A DNA stretch of 38,687 nucleotides. Source: a virus. The DNA lies in IMG/VR virus record IMGVR_UViG_3300021061_000036, positions 1-38,687 of that record, one strand, 5' to 3'. Of the stretch, positions 1 to 7,058 are shown in pieces (within the stretch, counting starts at the first letter, position 1; each line of letters opens with the position of its first letter). The notes below the pieces were generated by a model. The model had not been told where the DNA came from. It was given only the letters and a program-made list of their open reading frames with translations, and ran no database searches. The translations under genes were made by a program, and so were the position numbers.

Positions 1-1
1 T

Positions 2-226
2 GACAGCCAAAAGCGCGTCGCGGCTGAAACCGCCGAGCAGCTTGCGCGCACCGAGAACGCCCGGCCTACCCCGAGCCAGGAAGAGAATGACCGTGCGAAG
101 CTTGGCGTCGACAGCCTGTCCGAGCTGGACAACAAGGATGATGACGGCGGCGAGGAAGAGAAATCCTCCTCTGCATCTGGCTCGTCATCCTACCAGACCC
201 GCGCTTCGACCGCGAAGAAGTCGTAA
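2..226 (+). CDS. C-terminal end of an unidentified head or packaging protein (partial)
   Basis: Only the last 74 residues are present, read in the frame that opens at base 2 and stops with TAA at 224-226. The visible part is strongly hydrophilic: an Ala/Glu/Gln-rich stretch, then an acidic run (DNKDDDGGEEE), then a Ser/Thr/Lys-rich tail. No catalytic motif is visible. It ends nine bases before the portal gene, which in HK97-like phages is usually preceded by the large terminase. However, protease and major capsid genes are not found downstream of the portal here, so this could equally be the end of one of those. The identity cannot be decided from the window. Confidence 0.6.
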   Translation, partial: DSQKRVAAETAEQLARTENARPTPSQEENDRAKLGVDSLSELDNKDDDGGEEEKSSSASGSSSYQTRASTAKKS

Positions 227-235
227 GCGCGACCG

Positions 236-1627
236 ATGGGGTTCCTGTCCCGCGTACTCTCAGCTGTGGGGATCAAGTCCCATGAAGGCGAGTACCGGGA
301 AGGGCCTTATTACCTTCCTGCGAGCGGAGGTTGGCTTCCTTCCGGAAGCGCCTGGAACTTCTGGCAGCAGGGGTACGACGTAGACGGAGGCGGAAGCTCA
401 GCCATCGTGCAAGCTTGCGTCTCCGCATACGCTCAAACAACGGCTATGTGTCCTGGATCTCATTGGCGTGTGAAGGCTGACGGTGGGCGTGAAAGGGTGA
501 CGAACTCGGCCCTATCCCGCGTTCTCCACAAGCCGAACGCCTATCAAACACCCAGCGACTTCACTCTGAACCTGGTGAGCAAGCTTTACCGCACAGGGAA
601 TGCTTACGCGCTGGCGATCCGGAACAACCGCTTCGAGATCGCTGAGCTCCACCTGATGAACCAGGGCGAGGCGATGGTCGCTGTCACTGGCGACGTTTTC
701 TATTCTCTCAGTGGCAACGAAGTTATCGAACGCCAGATTGGCGCTAACGCTCTCAACGGTGTGCCTGCCCGAGAAGTGCTGCATGTCAGGCTAGAGACGC
801 CGCGGCATCCGTTGCAGGGCGAAACTCCGCTGACCGCTGCCATGCTGGATCTTGCAGCTTCCAATGCGATGGCACGACAGGCCATTTCGTTCTTTGACCG
901 ACAAGCGCGGCCATCTGGCACTCTCAACACCGATGGCCATTTGTCGGAAGAGCAGGTTGCAGCGCTGAGGGCACGCTGGAACGAGCAGTCTCGAGGCTTG
1001 AATGCTGGCGGGACACCGATCCTGACCCACGGCCTCAAATGGAACCCCATGACGGCAACGGCGAAGGATACGCAGTTCGCCGAGATCATGAAGATGACTG
1101 AGCAGAACGTGGCCCTAGCCTACCGGGTGCCGCTTCAGGTTCTGGGCATCGGCAACAACACCTATTCGACCACTGAGAGCCTGATGCAGTCCTGGATTGC
1201 TTCCGGCCTTGGTTTTTGCCTTAATCATATCGAACTCGCGTTCGACCAGCTTTTCGGGCTTTCTCCGACTGCGGACGAGGCGTCTGCCTACAAGTCCGAA
1301 TATACCGAGCTCGACACCTCCATCCTTCTGCGTAGCAACTTCAAGGAACGCATGGAGGGCCTTGCGGCCGGCGTGGTGGGGGGAATCCTGTCTCCGAACG
1401 ATGCTGCGGCAGAGGAGGGCCTGCCAACTCGGGGAAGTGCTGGCAGCGAACCGCGCGTTCAGATGCAGCTCGTCCCGTTGAGTTTCAATGAGAAGCCTCC
1501 TGAGCCGGTGGCCCCGCCCGCTTCAGCGGCTGCGCCAGAAGGGGAAGAAGATGCAGAGCGAGCTTTCGTCGACTTCAGTAGAGCCATCGACGCAGGCGTC
1601 GCGAAACATGCTCAAAGCCTTCACTGA
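236..1627 (+). CDS. HK97-family phage portal protein
   Basis: The portal forms the dodecameric ring at the capsid vertex through which DNA enters and leaves and to which the tail is joined. The 463-residue length is typical of the HK97 portal family. Family-like stretches include HKPNAYQTPSDF (about 102-113), YRTGNAYAL (about 118-126), the hydrophobic/helical core with LTHGLKWNPMTATAKDTQF (about 264-282) and YRVPLQVLGIGNNTYSTTES (about 296-315). The last 50 residues are Pro/Ala/Glu-rich and probably disordered. The ATG at 236 follows the previous stop by nine bases. The 3' end overlaps the collagen-like gene by 77 bases in another frame. The assignment rests on sequence pattern and position. 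Confidence 0.93.
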   Translation: MGFLSRVLSAVGIKSHEGEYREGPYYLPASGGWLPSGSAWNFWQQGYDVDGGGSSAIVQACVSAYAQTTAMCPGSHWRVKADGGRERVTNSALSRVLHKPNAYQTPSDFTLNLVSKLYRTGNAYALAIRNNRFEIAELHLMNQGEAMVAVTGDVFYSLSGNEVIERQIGANALNGVPAREVLHVRLETPRHPLQGETPLTAAMLDLAASNAMARQAISFFDRQARPSGTLNTDGHLSEEQVAALRARWNEQSRGLNAGGTPILTHGLKWNPMTATAKDTQFAEIMKMTEQNVALAYRVPLQVLGIGNNTYSTTESLMQSWIASGLGFCLNHIELAFDQLFGLSPTADEASAYKSEYTELDTSILLRSNFKERMEGLAAGVVGGILSPNDAAAEEGLPTRGSAGSEPRVQMQLVPLSFNEKPPEPVAPPASAAAPEGEEDAERAFVDFSRAIDAGVAKHAQSLH

Positions 1628-2426
1628 CGCGGCTACGGACGCCGTCGCTAAGGCGATCGCCACCGTACACCGAGAGGCAGAAAGGTCCGAGCAACTAAGG
1701 CAGGCCGAGCATCGCGCTTTCATGGCGGAACAGCGGGAAGCCATGGGATCTCTCATGCGCCGCATCGAGGAGCGCCTGGCGTCCGTAAAAGACGGCAGAG
1801 ACGGAAAGGATGGAGAGCCTGGCCCGCAGGGGGAACAAGGCCCTCCGGGTGAGCGCGGAGAACAAGGCATTCCAGGCGAGCGCGGCTTGGATGGGAAGGA
1901 CGGGGAGCCAGGACCCCAAGGGGAGCGTGGGGAACCAGGCCCGGCTGGCGAAAAGGGCGAGCAAGGCGAACAGGGGCTGTCAGGAGCCCGCGGAGAACAG
2001 GGAGAACCTGGTGCTCAGGGCGAGCGCGGCGAACAGGGTCCTCCGGGAGAACGGGGCGAGCCGGGCGAACGGGGCCTTGACGGCAAGGATGCCTATCCCG
2101 GTGAGGCGAAAGGCCTATTCGATCCCGAGGCTGACTATCGCGCGCTCGACGTTGTGAGTTTCAACGGTTCCGAATGGCGCGCCAAGGTCGACAACCCAGG
2201 ACCTCTTCCGGGCGAAGGATGGATGCTTTCGGCCAGCAAGGGCAAGCGCGGAGAACGGGGGGAAAGGGGCGAGCGTGGTCTCCAAGGCCTTGAAGGAGGT
2301 CCCGGCCTCGGCATCCTCGAAGGCCACATCGACACGGAAGAACTCAAGCTCAAGTTCACCAAAGAGGACGGGTCTGAGCTCTCAGTCGACCTCTACGACC
2401 TTGCTACCGTTATCCGCGGCGGTTGA
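1551..2426 (+). CDS. collagen-like fibre protein with carbohydrate-binding-type module
   Basis: The N-terminal 80 residues look helical and coiled-coil-like (AVAKAIATVHREAERSEQ). They are followed by 33 uninterrupted Gly-X-Y triplets (bases 1794-2092), rich in GEQ, GER and GEP. Next comes a module of about 45 residues (DYRALDVVSFNGSEWRA, PGEGWML) resembling CBM5/12-like binding modules. Eight more Gly-X-Y triplets and a short C-terminal domain complete the protein. Collagen repeats in phage proteins form trimeric rods. I chose ATG 1551 because GGGGAAG lies just upstream; an in-frame ATG at 1488 lacks such a site and would deepen the overlap with the portal. Its position between portal and a spike-base-like gene suggests a head fibre, but a tail or adhesion role is possible. 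Confidence 0.85.
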   Translation: MQSELSSTSVEPSTQASRNMLKAFTDAATDAVAKAIATVHREAERSEQLRQAEHRAFMAEQREAMGSLMRRIEERLASVKDGRDGKDGEPGPQGEQGPPGERGEQGIPGERGLDGKDGEPGPQGERGEPGPAGEKGEQGEQGLSGARGEQGEPGAQGERGEQGPPGERGEPGERGLDGKDAYPGEAKGLFDPEADYRALDVVSFNGSEWRAKVDNPGPLPGEGWMLSASKGKRGERGERGERGLQGLEGGPGLGILEGHIDTEELKLKFTKEDGSELSVDLYDLATVIRGG

Positions 2427-2442
2427 AACAGAAGGGTATCAG

Positions 2443-2703
2443 ATGGCCAGTTATCCGATCTATCCAGCCACTGAAAACGGGCTGGGGAACCGCGGCGCTG
2501 TTATCGTTCCGAGCGATAGCAACATCGCTGGCGGCCCAAAGGCGATTGTTTGCCTCACCTCTGGCAACTTGACCATCGTTCCGACTGGCAACGCTGACGG
2601 TGACACGCTTACCTTTACTGGCGTCTATCCAGGGTTCGTGCCTCCGTACCGGGTTCGGCGCCTAACCGCAGCGACTGCCACGGTCGCGGCTGTGTACGAC
2701 TGA
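2443..2703 (+). CDS. head-spike base-like protein (RcGTA Rcc01079-type family)
   Basis: An 86-residue protein, all beta by appearance. The pattern VIVPSDSNIAGGPKAIVCL, then DGDTLTFTGVYPG, then YRVRRLTAATATVAAVYD matches my recollection of the small family typified by Rcc01079. In the Rhodobacter capsulatus gene transfer agent that protein forms the base of capsid-vertex spikes. AGAAGGG upstream of ATG 2443 is a good ribosome-binding site. It follows the collagen-like gene by 16 bases, so base and fibre may be a pair. The family match is from memory of sequence patterns and should be treated as probable. Confidence 0.62.
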   Translation: MASYPIYPATENGLGNRGAVIVPSDSNIAGGPKAIVCLTSGNLTIVPTGNADGDTLTFTGVYPGFVPPYRVRRLTAATATVAAVYD

Positions 2704-2708
2704 CTGAC

Positions 2709-3209
2709 ATGGCCGAGCCCGTGAGCGTCGAGCTCGTCAAACAACAGATCGAGTTTTTCGAGACTGACCGCGACGACCTGATTGCCCAGAAGATTACAGC
2801 CGCTCGGGAGTGGGTTGAGGACGAGACCGGGCTGATCCTGGTCCGCCGTTCCTTCACTGAGCAGCACAAGCCGTGCCACGCGGGCCATATTTACCTCTAC
2901 AAGCGGCCGATCGTTTCAATCACATCGGTTAAGTACCTCGACAGCGATGGGGTGGAGCAGACGTTCGCGGACCACCATGTCATTGGCGGTCGTGTGAAGG
3001 CGCTGTCCGGTTCCTACTGGCCTTCAGCGACGGACGGCTTTGAGATCACCTATGAGGCGGGGTTGGCGGACGATGAGACACCGCGGCGACTGATTGAAGC
3101 GATGCTGGTCCTCATCGGCGGAATGTTTGCTGAGAGGGAAGGGGCTTACGACAGGTCGGAAGAGGCCGCCCGATCGCTGGTTCAGAAGCACATGCGGTAT
3201 TCCGTATGA
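2709..3209 (+). CDS. head-tail connector protein (phage gp6-like)
   Basis: 166 residues. The opening segment (VSVELVKQQIEFFETDRDD) followed by ITAAREWVEDETGLIL is the recognisable start of the gp6/YqbG-like connector family. Its members assemble as a ring beneath the portal. A central YLYKRPIVSITSVKYLDSDG strand region and a C-terminal helical part with RRLIEAMLVLIGGMFAERE complete the usual pattern. The ATG at 2709 lies five bases after the preceding stop, and the gene's last four bases overlap the head-closure gene, as expected for a co-translated connector block. Confidence 0.85.
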   Translation: MAEPVSVELVKQQIEFFETDRDDLIAQKITAAREWVEDETGLILVRRSFTEQHKPCHAGHIYLYKRPIVSITSVKYLDSDGVEQTFADHHVIGGRVKALSGSYWPSATDGFEITYEAGLADDETPRRLIEAMLVLIGGMFAEREGAYDRSEEAARSLVQKHMRYSV

Positions 3210-3553
3210 AGGCCGGCAGGTTCCGACATCGGATCACGTTCCAAAAGCCTGGGGTTACGAAAGATCCTCGTCTTGGTACCGCGGTGAAAGGCGGATGGGC
3301 GAATTACGCCGAGAACATCCCAGCTGAGGTTCAGGACATCCTCCCCAGCCGCTCGGAGCGCGTCGACCAGACGATCAACATCGCCCGACGCCCGGCGCGC
3401 ATCCGTTTGCGGCGCCGAAGTGACATAACTCCAGACATGCGGATTATCTTCGGGACGCGAGTTCTGCACATCGTTGCAGGCCCTGCCGATCTAGACCGCA
3501 TCGACATGGAGCTGATGGCCGAAGAGTACACGAGCGGGGAGGCGACAGCGTGA
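3206..3553 (+). CDS. head closure protein (head-tail adaptor, SPP1 gp16/HK97 gp7-like)
   Basis: 115 residues. RFRHRITFQKPGVTKDPRLG at the N-terminus, W and YAEN in the middle, and RIIFGTRVLHIVAGPADLDR near the C-terminus form the usual head-tail adaptor pattern: a small beta-barrel that plugs the connector after packaging. The start overlaps the previous stop (ATGA at 3206). It sits between the connector ring protein and a gp10-like protein, the standard order. Confidence 0.88.
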   Translation: MKAGRFRHRITFQKPGVTKDPRLGTAVKGGWANYAENIPAEVQDILPSRSERVDQTINIARRPARIRLRRRSDITPDMRIIFGTRVLHIVAGPADLDRIDMELMAEEYTSGEATA

Positions 3554-4113
3554 AGCTGAAAGGCGGCCCTGAGCTTCTGGCTCTCCTGGATCAAATACCG
3601 CCCAAGATCGGACGGAATGCCGTTCGTGGCGGCGGCAGGGCTGGTGCAGTAGTCGTCCGCAATGATGCGAAAAGTAGGATCAGGCGCCGCTCTGGCAGGG
3701 CAGCAAAAAGCCTGAAGGTTAGTTCGCGCATAGATGGCGATCTCGTCATCGCGAAGGTCAAGATGAAGGGGCCACATAGCTTCGTCGGGGTCTTTCTCGA
3801 GTACGGGGTTAAGCCGCACCTTATCTCAGTATCTGATGAAGATCGGCCAACCACAATGACGCGTCGCGGGGAGCGCAAGGTCGGCATTGGCACAATGAAC
3901 AAGATGGTGGAGCGCGGTAGTCTCGTCATCAATGGGAAATTCGTCGGCCCATACGTCCAACACCCCGGCCACGGGGCCTTCCCGTTCATGCGTCCTGCTC
4001 TCGATGCGAAGGCCGCAGAGGCTGTTAACGCGATGGGAGAGTATATCCGGGCTCGCCTCAGCTGGGGGCAACTTCAAGCCCCAGCTGTGGCTGTGGAGCC
4101 TGACGAAGAATGA
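3550..4113 (+). CDS. HK97 gp10-like tail-completion/minor structural protein
   Basis: 187 residues starting at GTG 3550, which overlaps the previous TGA (GTGA). The pattern of HK97 gp10 family proteins is visible: an N-terminal helix (LLALLDQIPPKIGRNAVRGG) with a basic segment (DAKSRIRRRSGRAAKSLKV), then HSFVGVFLEYGVKPHLISV, and near the C-terminus HPGHGAFPFMRPALDAKAAE. The last resembles the FMRPA motif of the family. These proteins join the tail tube to the connector. The gene is followed by an ATGA overlap with the DUF3168-like gene. Confidence 0.87.
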   Translation: MKLKGGPELLALLDQIPPKIGRNAVRGGGRAGAVVVRNDAKSRIRRRSGRAAKSLKVSSRIDGDLVIAKVKMKGPHSFVGVFLEYGVKPHLISVSDEDRPTTMTRRGERKVGIGTMNKMVERGSLVINGKFVGPYVQHPGHGAFPFMRPALDAKAAEAVNAMGEYIRARLSWGQLQAPAVAVEPDEE

Positions 4114-4514
4114 GCGGGATAGCGGTGGTGCAGCAACTTCTCGTTGCTTATGCGCCGCTCACCGCCGTTGTCCCAGCAAGCAGGATTGTCGCGGAGGATT
4201 TGCCCCTCGATATGGATCTGCCGGCTATCTCAATAGCGCAGATCAGTTCCGTCGATCGCAAGGTTCTCAAGCGTGGCGACAAGCGTCGGGTTACTGATCG
4301 TGTTGAAGTGGCGGTGCTCGCCAGAGACGCTTCCGAGCGTCTCCTTCTGGTCGGTCTCGTTCGTCGTGCTGCAGCCGATTTCATCGGAGACCTAGACGAA
4401 GTGACTGAGGTTTCCATCACCACTGACGGGCAAGGCCCCGACGTGACGATCGAGCCTCCGGGCATCCGGACACGAAGCCAGGATTTGCTCGTCTCCTACA
4501 ACGAACTCGTCTGA
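4110..4514 (+). CDS. DUF3168-like tail terminator protein
   Basis: 134 residues. The arrangement of an N-terminal helix with LLVAYAPLTAVVPASRI and DLPLDMDLPAISIAQISS, a beta segment with VEVAVLARDASERLLLVGLV, and a closing strand (RSQDLLVSYNEL) is that of DUF3168/gpU-like tail terminators, which cap the tail tube at its head end. The ATG overlaps the gp10-like stop. Recognised by pattern and by its standard place after gp10. Confidence 0.8.
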   Translation: MSGIAVVQQLLVAYAPLTAVVPASRIVAEDLPLDMDLPAISIAQISSVDRKVLKRGDKRRVTDRVEVAVLARDASERLLLVGLVRRAAADFIGDLDEVTEVSITTDGQGPDVTIEPPGIRTRSQDLLVSYNELV

Positions 4515-4527
4515 ATCCGGAGCAGTT

Positions 4528-4992
4528 ATGCTGACAATCAAGGCCCATGGCTCCCCGGGCATGGATCTGCGTGAGCAAATGCTTCCGGAGATGCTCTCAC
4601 TTGCCAAGGCAACTGGATGCAGGGTTGAAGTTTCGGCCAACGAGACACTGTTTTGGGCGCATCCGACGGATTTCCTCCCGGACCTGCAGGGCGCTTACGA
4701 TCGGCTTTATCCGGATAGCAGGATTGTCGCAGTCCAGATTGCTTCCCCCGTCAATGCCAGGGGCGCTGAACCGATCACGTCCGAGAATGTAGAAGATCGG
4801 CGCAAGGCCCTGGAGCGCGAGATCAACGAAGCCATCGCCGCCCAAGAGGATTGGCCTGAGATCGGTCAAAAGGAAGCCGCGAGACAGATCGTCGATGAGA
4901 TGGCTGGCGACGACTGGAACGTCACTGTCCACGCCTCCCACAGCAAGAGGCCGCAGGTCTTCGTCGGCAAGTATGTCGGCGAGTTTGGCTGA
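4528..4992 (+). CDS. hypothetical phage structural-region protein
   Basis: 154 residues with no family I recognise. The N-terminal half (LREQMLPEMLSLAKATGCRV, EVSANETLFWAHPTDF) looks like a compact alpha/beta unit. The middle (RRKALEREINEAIAAQED) is a charged helix, and the C-terminus (VTVHASHSKRPQVFVGKYVG) is beta-like. It has its own ribosome-binding site (CGGAGC) before ATG 4528. Lying between tail terminator and tail tube genes, it may be a minor tail protein or a cargo gene. Unlike the preceding block it does not overlap its neighbours. Confidence 0.75.
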   Translation: MLTIKAHGSPGMDLREQMLPEMLSLAKATGCRVEVSANETLFWAHPTDFLPDLQGAYDRLYPDSRIVAVQIASPVNARGAEPITSENVEDRRKALEREINEAIAAQEDWPEIGQKEAARQIVDEMAGDDWNVTVHASHSKRPQVFVGKYVGEFG

Positions 4993-5015
4993 GAAACCCA
5001 AGCAAGGAGCATAAG

Positions 5016-5201
5016 ATGAGCAAGAGTGGCGTTGCGCTGCGGCGTTTTTCGTATGGAGACAACACTGTCGCCAAGGGCGATGTGGTGAAGGGCCTTCCAG
5101 CCAATCAGTTCGCTGACTTCGAAGCAGCCGGCCTCATTCGCCCCGCCTCCAAGGACGACCTTGGCAGCGATGAACCGAAGAAGGCGTCCGACAGCAAGTA
5201 A
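5016..5201 (+). CDS. small acidic hypothetical protein
   Basis: 61 residues. It starts at ATG 5016 behind a clear AAGGAG site. The N-terminal half, with YGDNTVAKGDVVKGLPANQF and FEAAGLIRPA, resembles short phage proteins with an SH3-like turn. The last 15 residues are a Lys/Asp/Ser-rich tail. A terminator-like hairpin follows 35 bases after the stop. Function unknown. Confidence 0.7.
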   Translation: MSKSGVALRRFSYGDNTVAKGDVVKGLPANQFADFEAAGLIRPASKDDLGSDEPKKASDSK

Positions 5202-5236
5202 TCCCATCCCCTGATTTGCCCGCAAGGCAAAGACGC

Positions 5237-5260
5237 GCCCGCAATTCCGCGGGCTTTTTT
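5237..5260 (+). terminator. intrinsic terminator before the tail tube gene
   Basis: GCCCGC (5237-5242) pairs with GCGGGC (5249-5254) across a six-base loop and is followed directly by six T residues. It would end or attenuate transcription of the connector block before the tail tube gene. Confidence 0.75.
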
Positions 5261-5280
5261 GTGCAGAAAGGACCGTTCTA

Positions 5281-5745
5281 ATGGCAGTTCGTACCTCTGC
5301 GGGCACGACCATCGGCATCTCGTCGGCGGCGCCCGCCACTTTCAACTCGGCTGGCTATACCGCGTTGACGTTCACCAACATCGGCGAAGTCACCGACCTC
5401 GGAGAGTTTGGGCGTGAATATGCGCTCGTCACTCATAACCCGGTGGCCAATCGTTCCACGGTCAAGCGGAAGGGTTCCTACAACGAGGGTGCGATCACTC
5501 TCGCCCTGGGCCTCGACACCGATGACGCAGGCCAGATCCTGCTTCGCACCGCCAGCCTGAGCGACAGCGACTATTACTTCCAGATCACGCTTCAGAACGG
5601 GGACAAGTATTTCTTCCCCGCTCAGGTGATGAGCTTCAAGATCGGGGTCGGCGGGGTGGACACCATCACCGCAGGCACCGTCACGCTCGAGATCACCAGC
5701 GCCGGCACAGCTGGCGTCGGCGTCGTGGAATCGCTCGCCGCCTAA
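5281..5745 (+). CDS. major tail tube protein
   Basis: 154 residues, mostly beta. It begins with VRTSAGTTIGISSAAPATF and has FTNIGEVTDLGEFGREY, a common opening of phage tail tube proteins. Next come VKRKGSYNEGAITLALGLDT, DDAGQILLRTASLSDSDYYF and a C-terminal strand with DTITAGTVTLEITS. Tube proteins stack as hexameric rings around the tape measure. AGAAAGGA precedes ATG 5281, and the gene starts after an intrinsic terminator, so strong separate expression is plausible for this high-copy protein. Confidence 0.88.
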   Translation: MAVRTSAGTTIGISSAAPATFNSAGYTALTFTNIGEVTDLGEFGREYALVTHNPVANRSTVKRKGSYNEGAITLALGLDTDDAGQILLRTASLSDSDYYFQITLQNGDKYFFPAQVMSFKIGVGGVDTITAGTVTLEITSAGTAGVGVVESLAA

Positions 5746-5849
5746 CAAACTTCCGGCACCTAGCTGGTCAACGAGTATCGGCCCGTCGCTTCTCGTGCGG
5801 TCGCGGCGGGTCGGTACACCTTTCATCCGCGCACGAAGGATAAACCCTC

Positions 5850-6278
5850 ATGGTTGATATTACGAAGTACGCTGTCTCTGAAACCTCTACGCTGCACCTG
5901 AAGGATGCGGCCGGCAATCTTCTCTTTGAGAAGGATGCTGAGGGCAGGGACGACCCCAGCAAGCCTGTGGAGGTTGAGCTTTACGGCCCCGGCTCGAAGG
6001 AGCATGCCCAGGCGAATGCCAAGCGTTCGAGCCGCAACATCCAGCGGCTCCGCAAAAAGGGCAACATGGAACTTTCTGCCGACGACATGGCCACTGAGGG
6101 CGCCGAGTATCTGGCGGCCATCACCAAGGGCTTCAACAACCTCGAATACCCCGGCAAGACCGGCGTGGAGATGTTCAAGGCCGTCTATAGCAACCGTCAG
6201 CTGGGCTTCATCGCTGACCAAGTGCAAGAGCATATCGGCGACTGGGAAAATTTCACGAAAGGCTCGGCGACGAGCTGA
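5850..6278 (+). CDS. tail assembly chaperone, short product (lambda gpG analogue)
   Basis: 142 residues. Located between tail tube and tape measure, the position of lambda G. The charged, helical composition (EHAQANAKRSSRNIQRLRKK, ADDMATEGAEYLAAITKGF) fits tail assembly chaperones that coat the tape measure before tube polymerisation. ATG 5850 has AAGGA upstream. Near its 3' end a slippery heptamer and hairpin allow a -1 shift into the following frame, which would give a longer gpGT-like product. The normal stop at 6276-6278 lies in the hairpin. Confidence 0.85.
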   Translation: MVDITKYAVSETSTLHLKDAAGNLLFEKDAEGRDDPSKPVEVELYGPGSKEHAQANAKRSSRNIQRLRKKGNMELSADDMATEGAEYLAAITKGFNNLEYPGKTGVEMFKAVYSNRQLGFIADQVQEHIGDWENFTKGSATS

Positions 6279-6282
6279 GCCT
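6248..6282 (+). promoter_or_regulatory. programmed -1 ribosomal frameshift signal
   Basis: A AAT TTC (6248-6254) fits the X XXY YYZ slippery pattern exactly in the frame of the chaperone gene. Five bases downstream, AGGCTC (6260-6265) is the perfect complement of GAGCCT (6277-6282), giving a six-base-pair stem that includes the zero-frame stop. The -1 frame is open from here to 6736. This is the arrangement known for lambda G/GT. Confidence 0.8.
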
Positions 6283-6295
6283 GGGGGTCCGTCAG

Positions 6296-6736
6296 TTGGC
6301 GTGGCTCAACACTGCGCCGCGGGACGAAAAAAAGCAATCGCTTAACTCAGAGCAGGTGGCAGAACCCGTCACTAGGCTCGAGAAGATGCAGGAGGACGGC
6401 ATTGTCCCTCCCATGCCGATCCTTCCTGCAACTTCCTACATCGAATGGCTCATGGATCTTGGTCCTGCGGACCCAGAAGGTGCGCCGATCGGATGGCGCA
6501 CCCTCCAGGCATGGCAGGAATGCACAGGCATCCGGCTTCAGCCCTGGGAAGCAAAACTGCTTCGAAGCCTGTCAGGTGACTGGCTTGCTGAGAAGGATCG
6601 CGCGAAAAAGCCAGATTGCCCAGCGCCATGGACACACATTGTGGACAGCAACCGTGAAGCCGTTGAACATAAAATCCGTGCCGCCTTCAGCGGGTTTGCG
6701 CTGGGGCCTAAGACAGAGGGGTTGAGGCGAGGCTGA
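6296..6736 (+). CDS. tail assembly chaperone, frameshift extension (gpT-like part)
   Basis: The coding frame is open well upstream of 6296 and joins the short chaperone at the slippery site, so the real product is most likely a 5850-6736 fusion. A TTG at 6296 behind GGGGG could alternatively start it independently. The sequence AWQECTGIRLQPWEAKLLRS with a following D-W-L is characteristic of tail assembly chaperone C-terminal domains, in which a Trp-Glu-Ala motif and a Leu-rich helix are conserved. The C-terminus is basic. The coordinates give the independent-start version. The fusion would be about 295 residues, reading ...DWENF then HERLGDELSLG. Confidence 0.8.
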   Translation: MAWLNTAPRDEKKQSLNSEQVAEPVTRLEKMQEDGIVPPMPILPATSYIEWLMDLGPADPEGAPIGWRTLQAWQECTGIRLQPWEAKLLRSLSGDWLAEKDRAKKPDCPAPWTHIVDSNREAVEHKIRAAFSGFALGPKTEGLRRG

Positions 6737-6756
6737 CGCTGTCGCATTATGTGCCG

Positions 6757-6984
6757 ATGCGGATGGTGTTAACAGCTCTCGCCCTTGCCCTGCTCGCAGG
6801 CTGCGGGTCTTACGAGTGCGACGACAATGGCTTGATCATAGTCGACAAAGTGAAGGGCGACCAAGCAGAAGCGGCTATCCGAAATGTCGAGCTTCTATCT
6901 CGTCGCTCCAAAGTAGACTCAGGCGAGGTCGATATCCGCTGGGTTGACCGAAAGAAGCTCGAGAAGGCCGAAGGCTGCCCCTAG
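6757..6984 (+). CDS. small lipoprotein in the tail operon
   Basis: About 75 residues from ATG 6757 (an in-frame GTG at 6751 is possible). A hydrophobic signal peptide with a lipobox (LLAGC, then GSYECDD) predicts lipid attachment at Cys and location in the cell envelope rather than the virion. The mature part is short and charged, with two further Cys residues. No strong ribosome-binding site is seen, so the start is uncertain. It sits between the tail chaperone and the tape measure and is followed by an intrinsic terminator. Phage lipoproteins of this size can block superinfection, but no family is recognised. Confidence 0.65.
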   Translation: MRMVLTALALALLAGCGSYECDDNGLIIVDKVKGDQAEAAIRNVELLSRRSKVDSGEVDIRWVDRKKLEKAEGCP

Positions 6985-7011
6985 CCGCTTAGCCAAAGTG
7001 TTGGATCTATC

Positions 7012-7035
7012 AGGCGCCTTCCCGGCGCCTTTTTT
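7012..7035 (+). terminator. intrinsic terminator before the tape measure gene
   Basis: AGGCGCC (7012-7018) and GGCGCCT (7024-7030) form a perfect seven-pair stem with a five-base loop, followed by a run of T to 7035. It lies between the lipoprotein and tape measure genes. Confidence 0.8.
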
Positions 7036-7058
7036 GCGCCCCGAGGAAGGAGGCTCTT

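Noticed and set aside
1488-1550. Earlier ATG for the collagen-like gene
   Set aside because: It lacks a ribosome-binding site and would lengthen the overlap with the portal gene; ATG 1551 has a strong site.
1794-2310. Tandem repeat array resembling CRISPR or minisatellite
   Set aside because: The nine-base periodicity is explained by Gly-X-Y codons; there are no spacers, and no cas genes are present.
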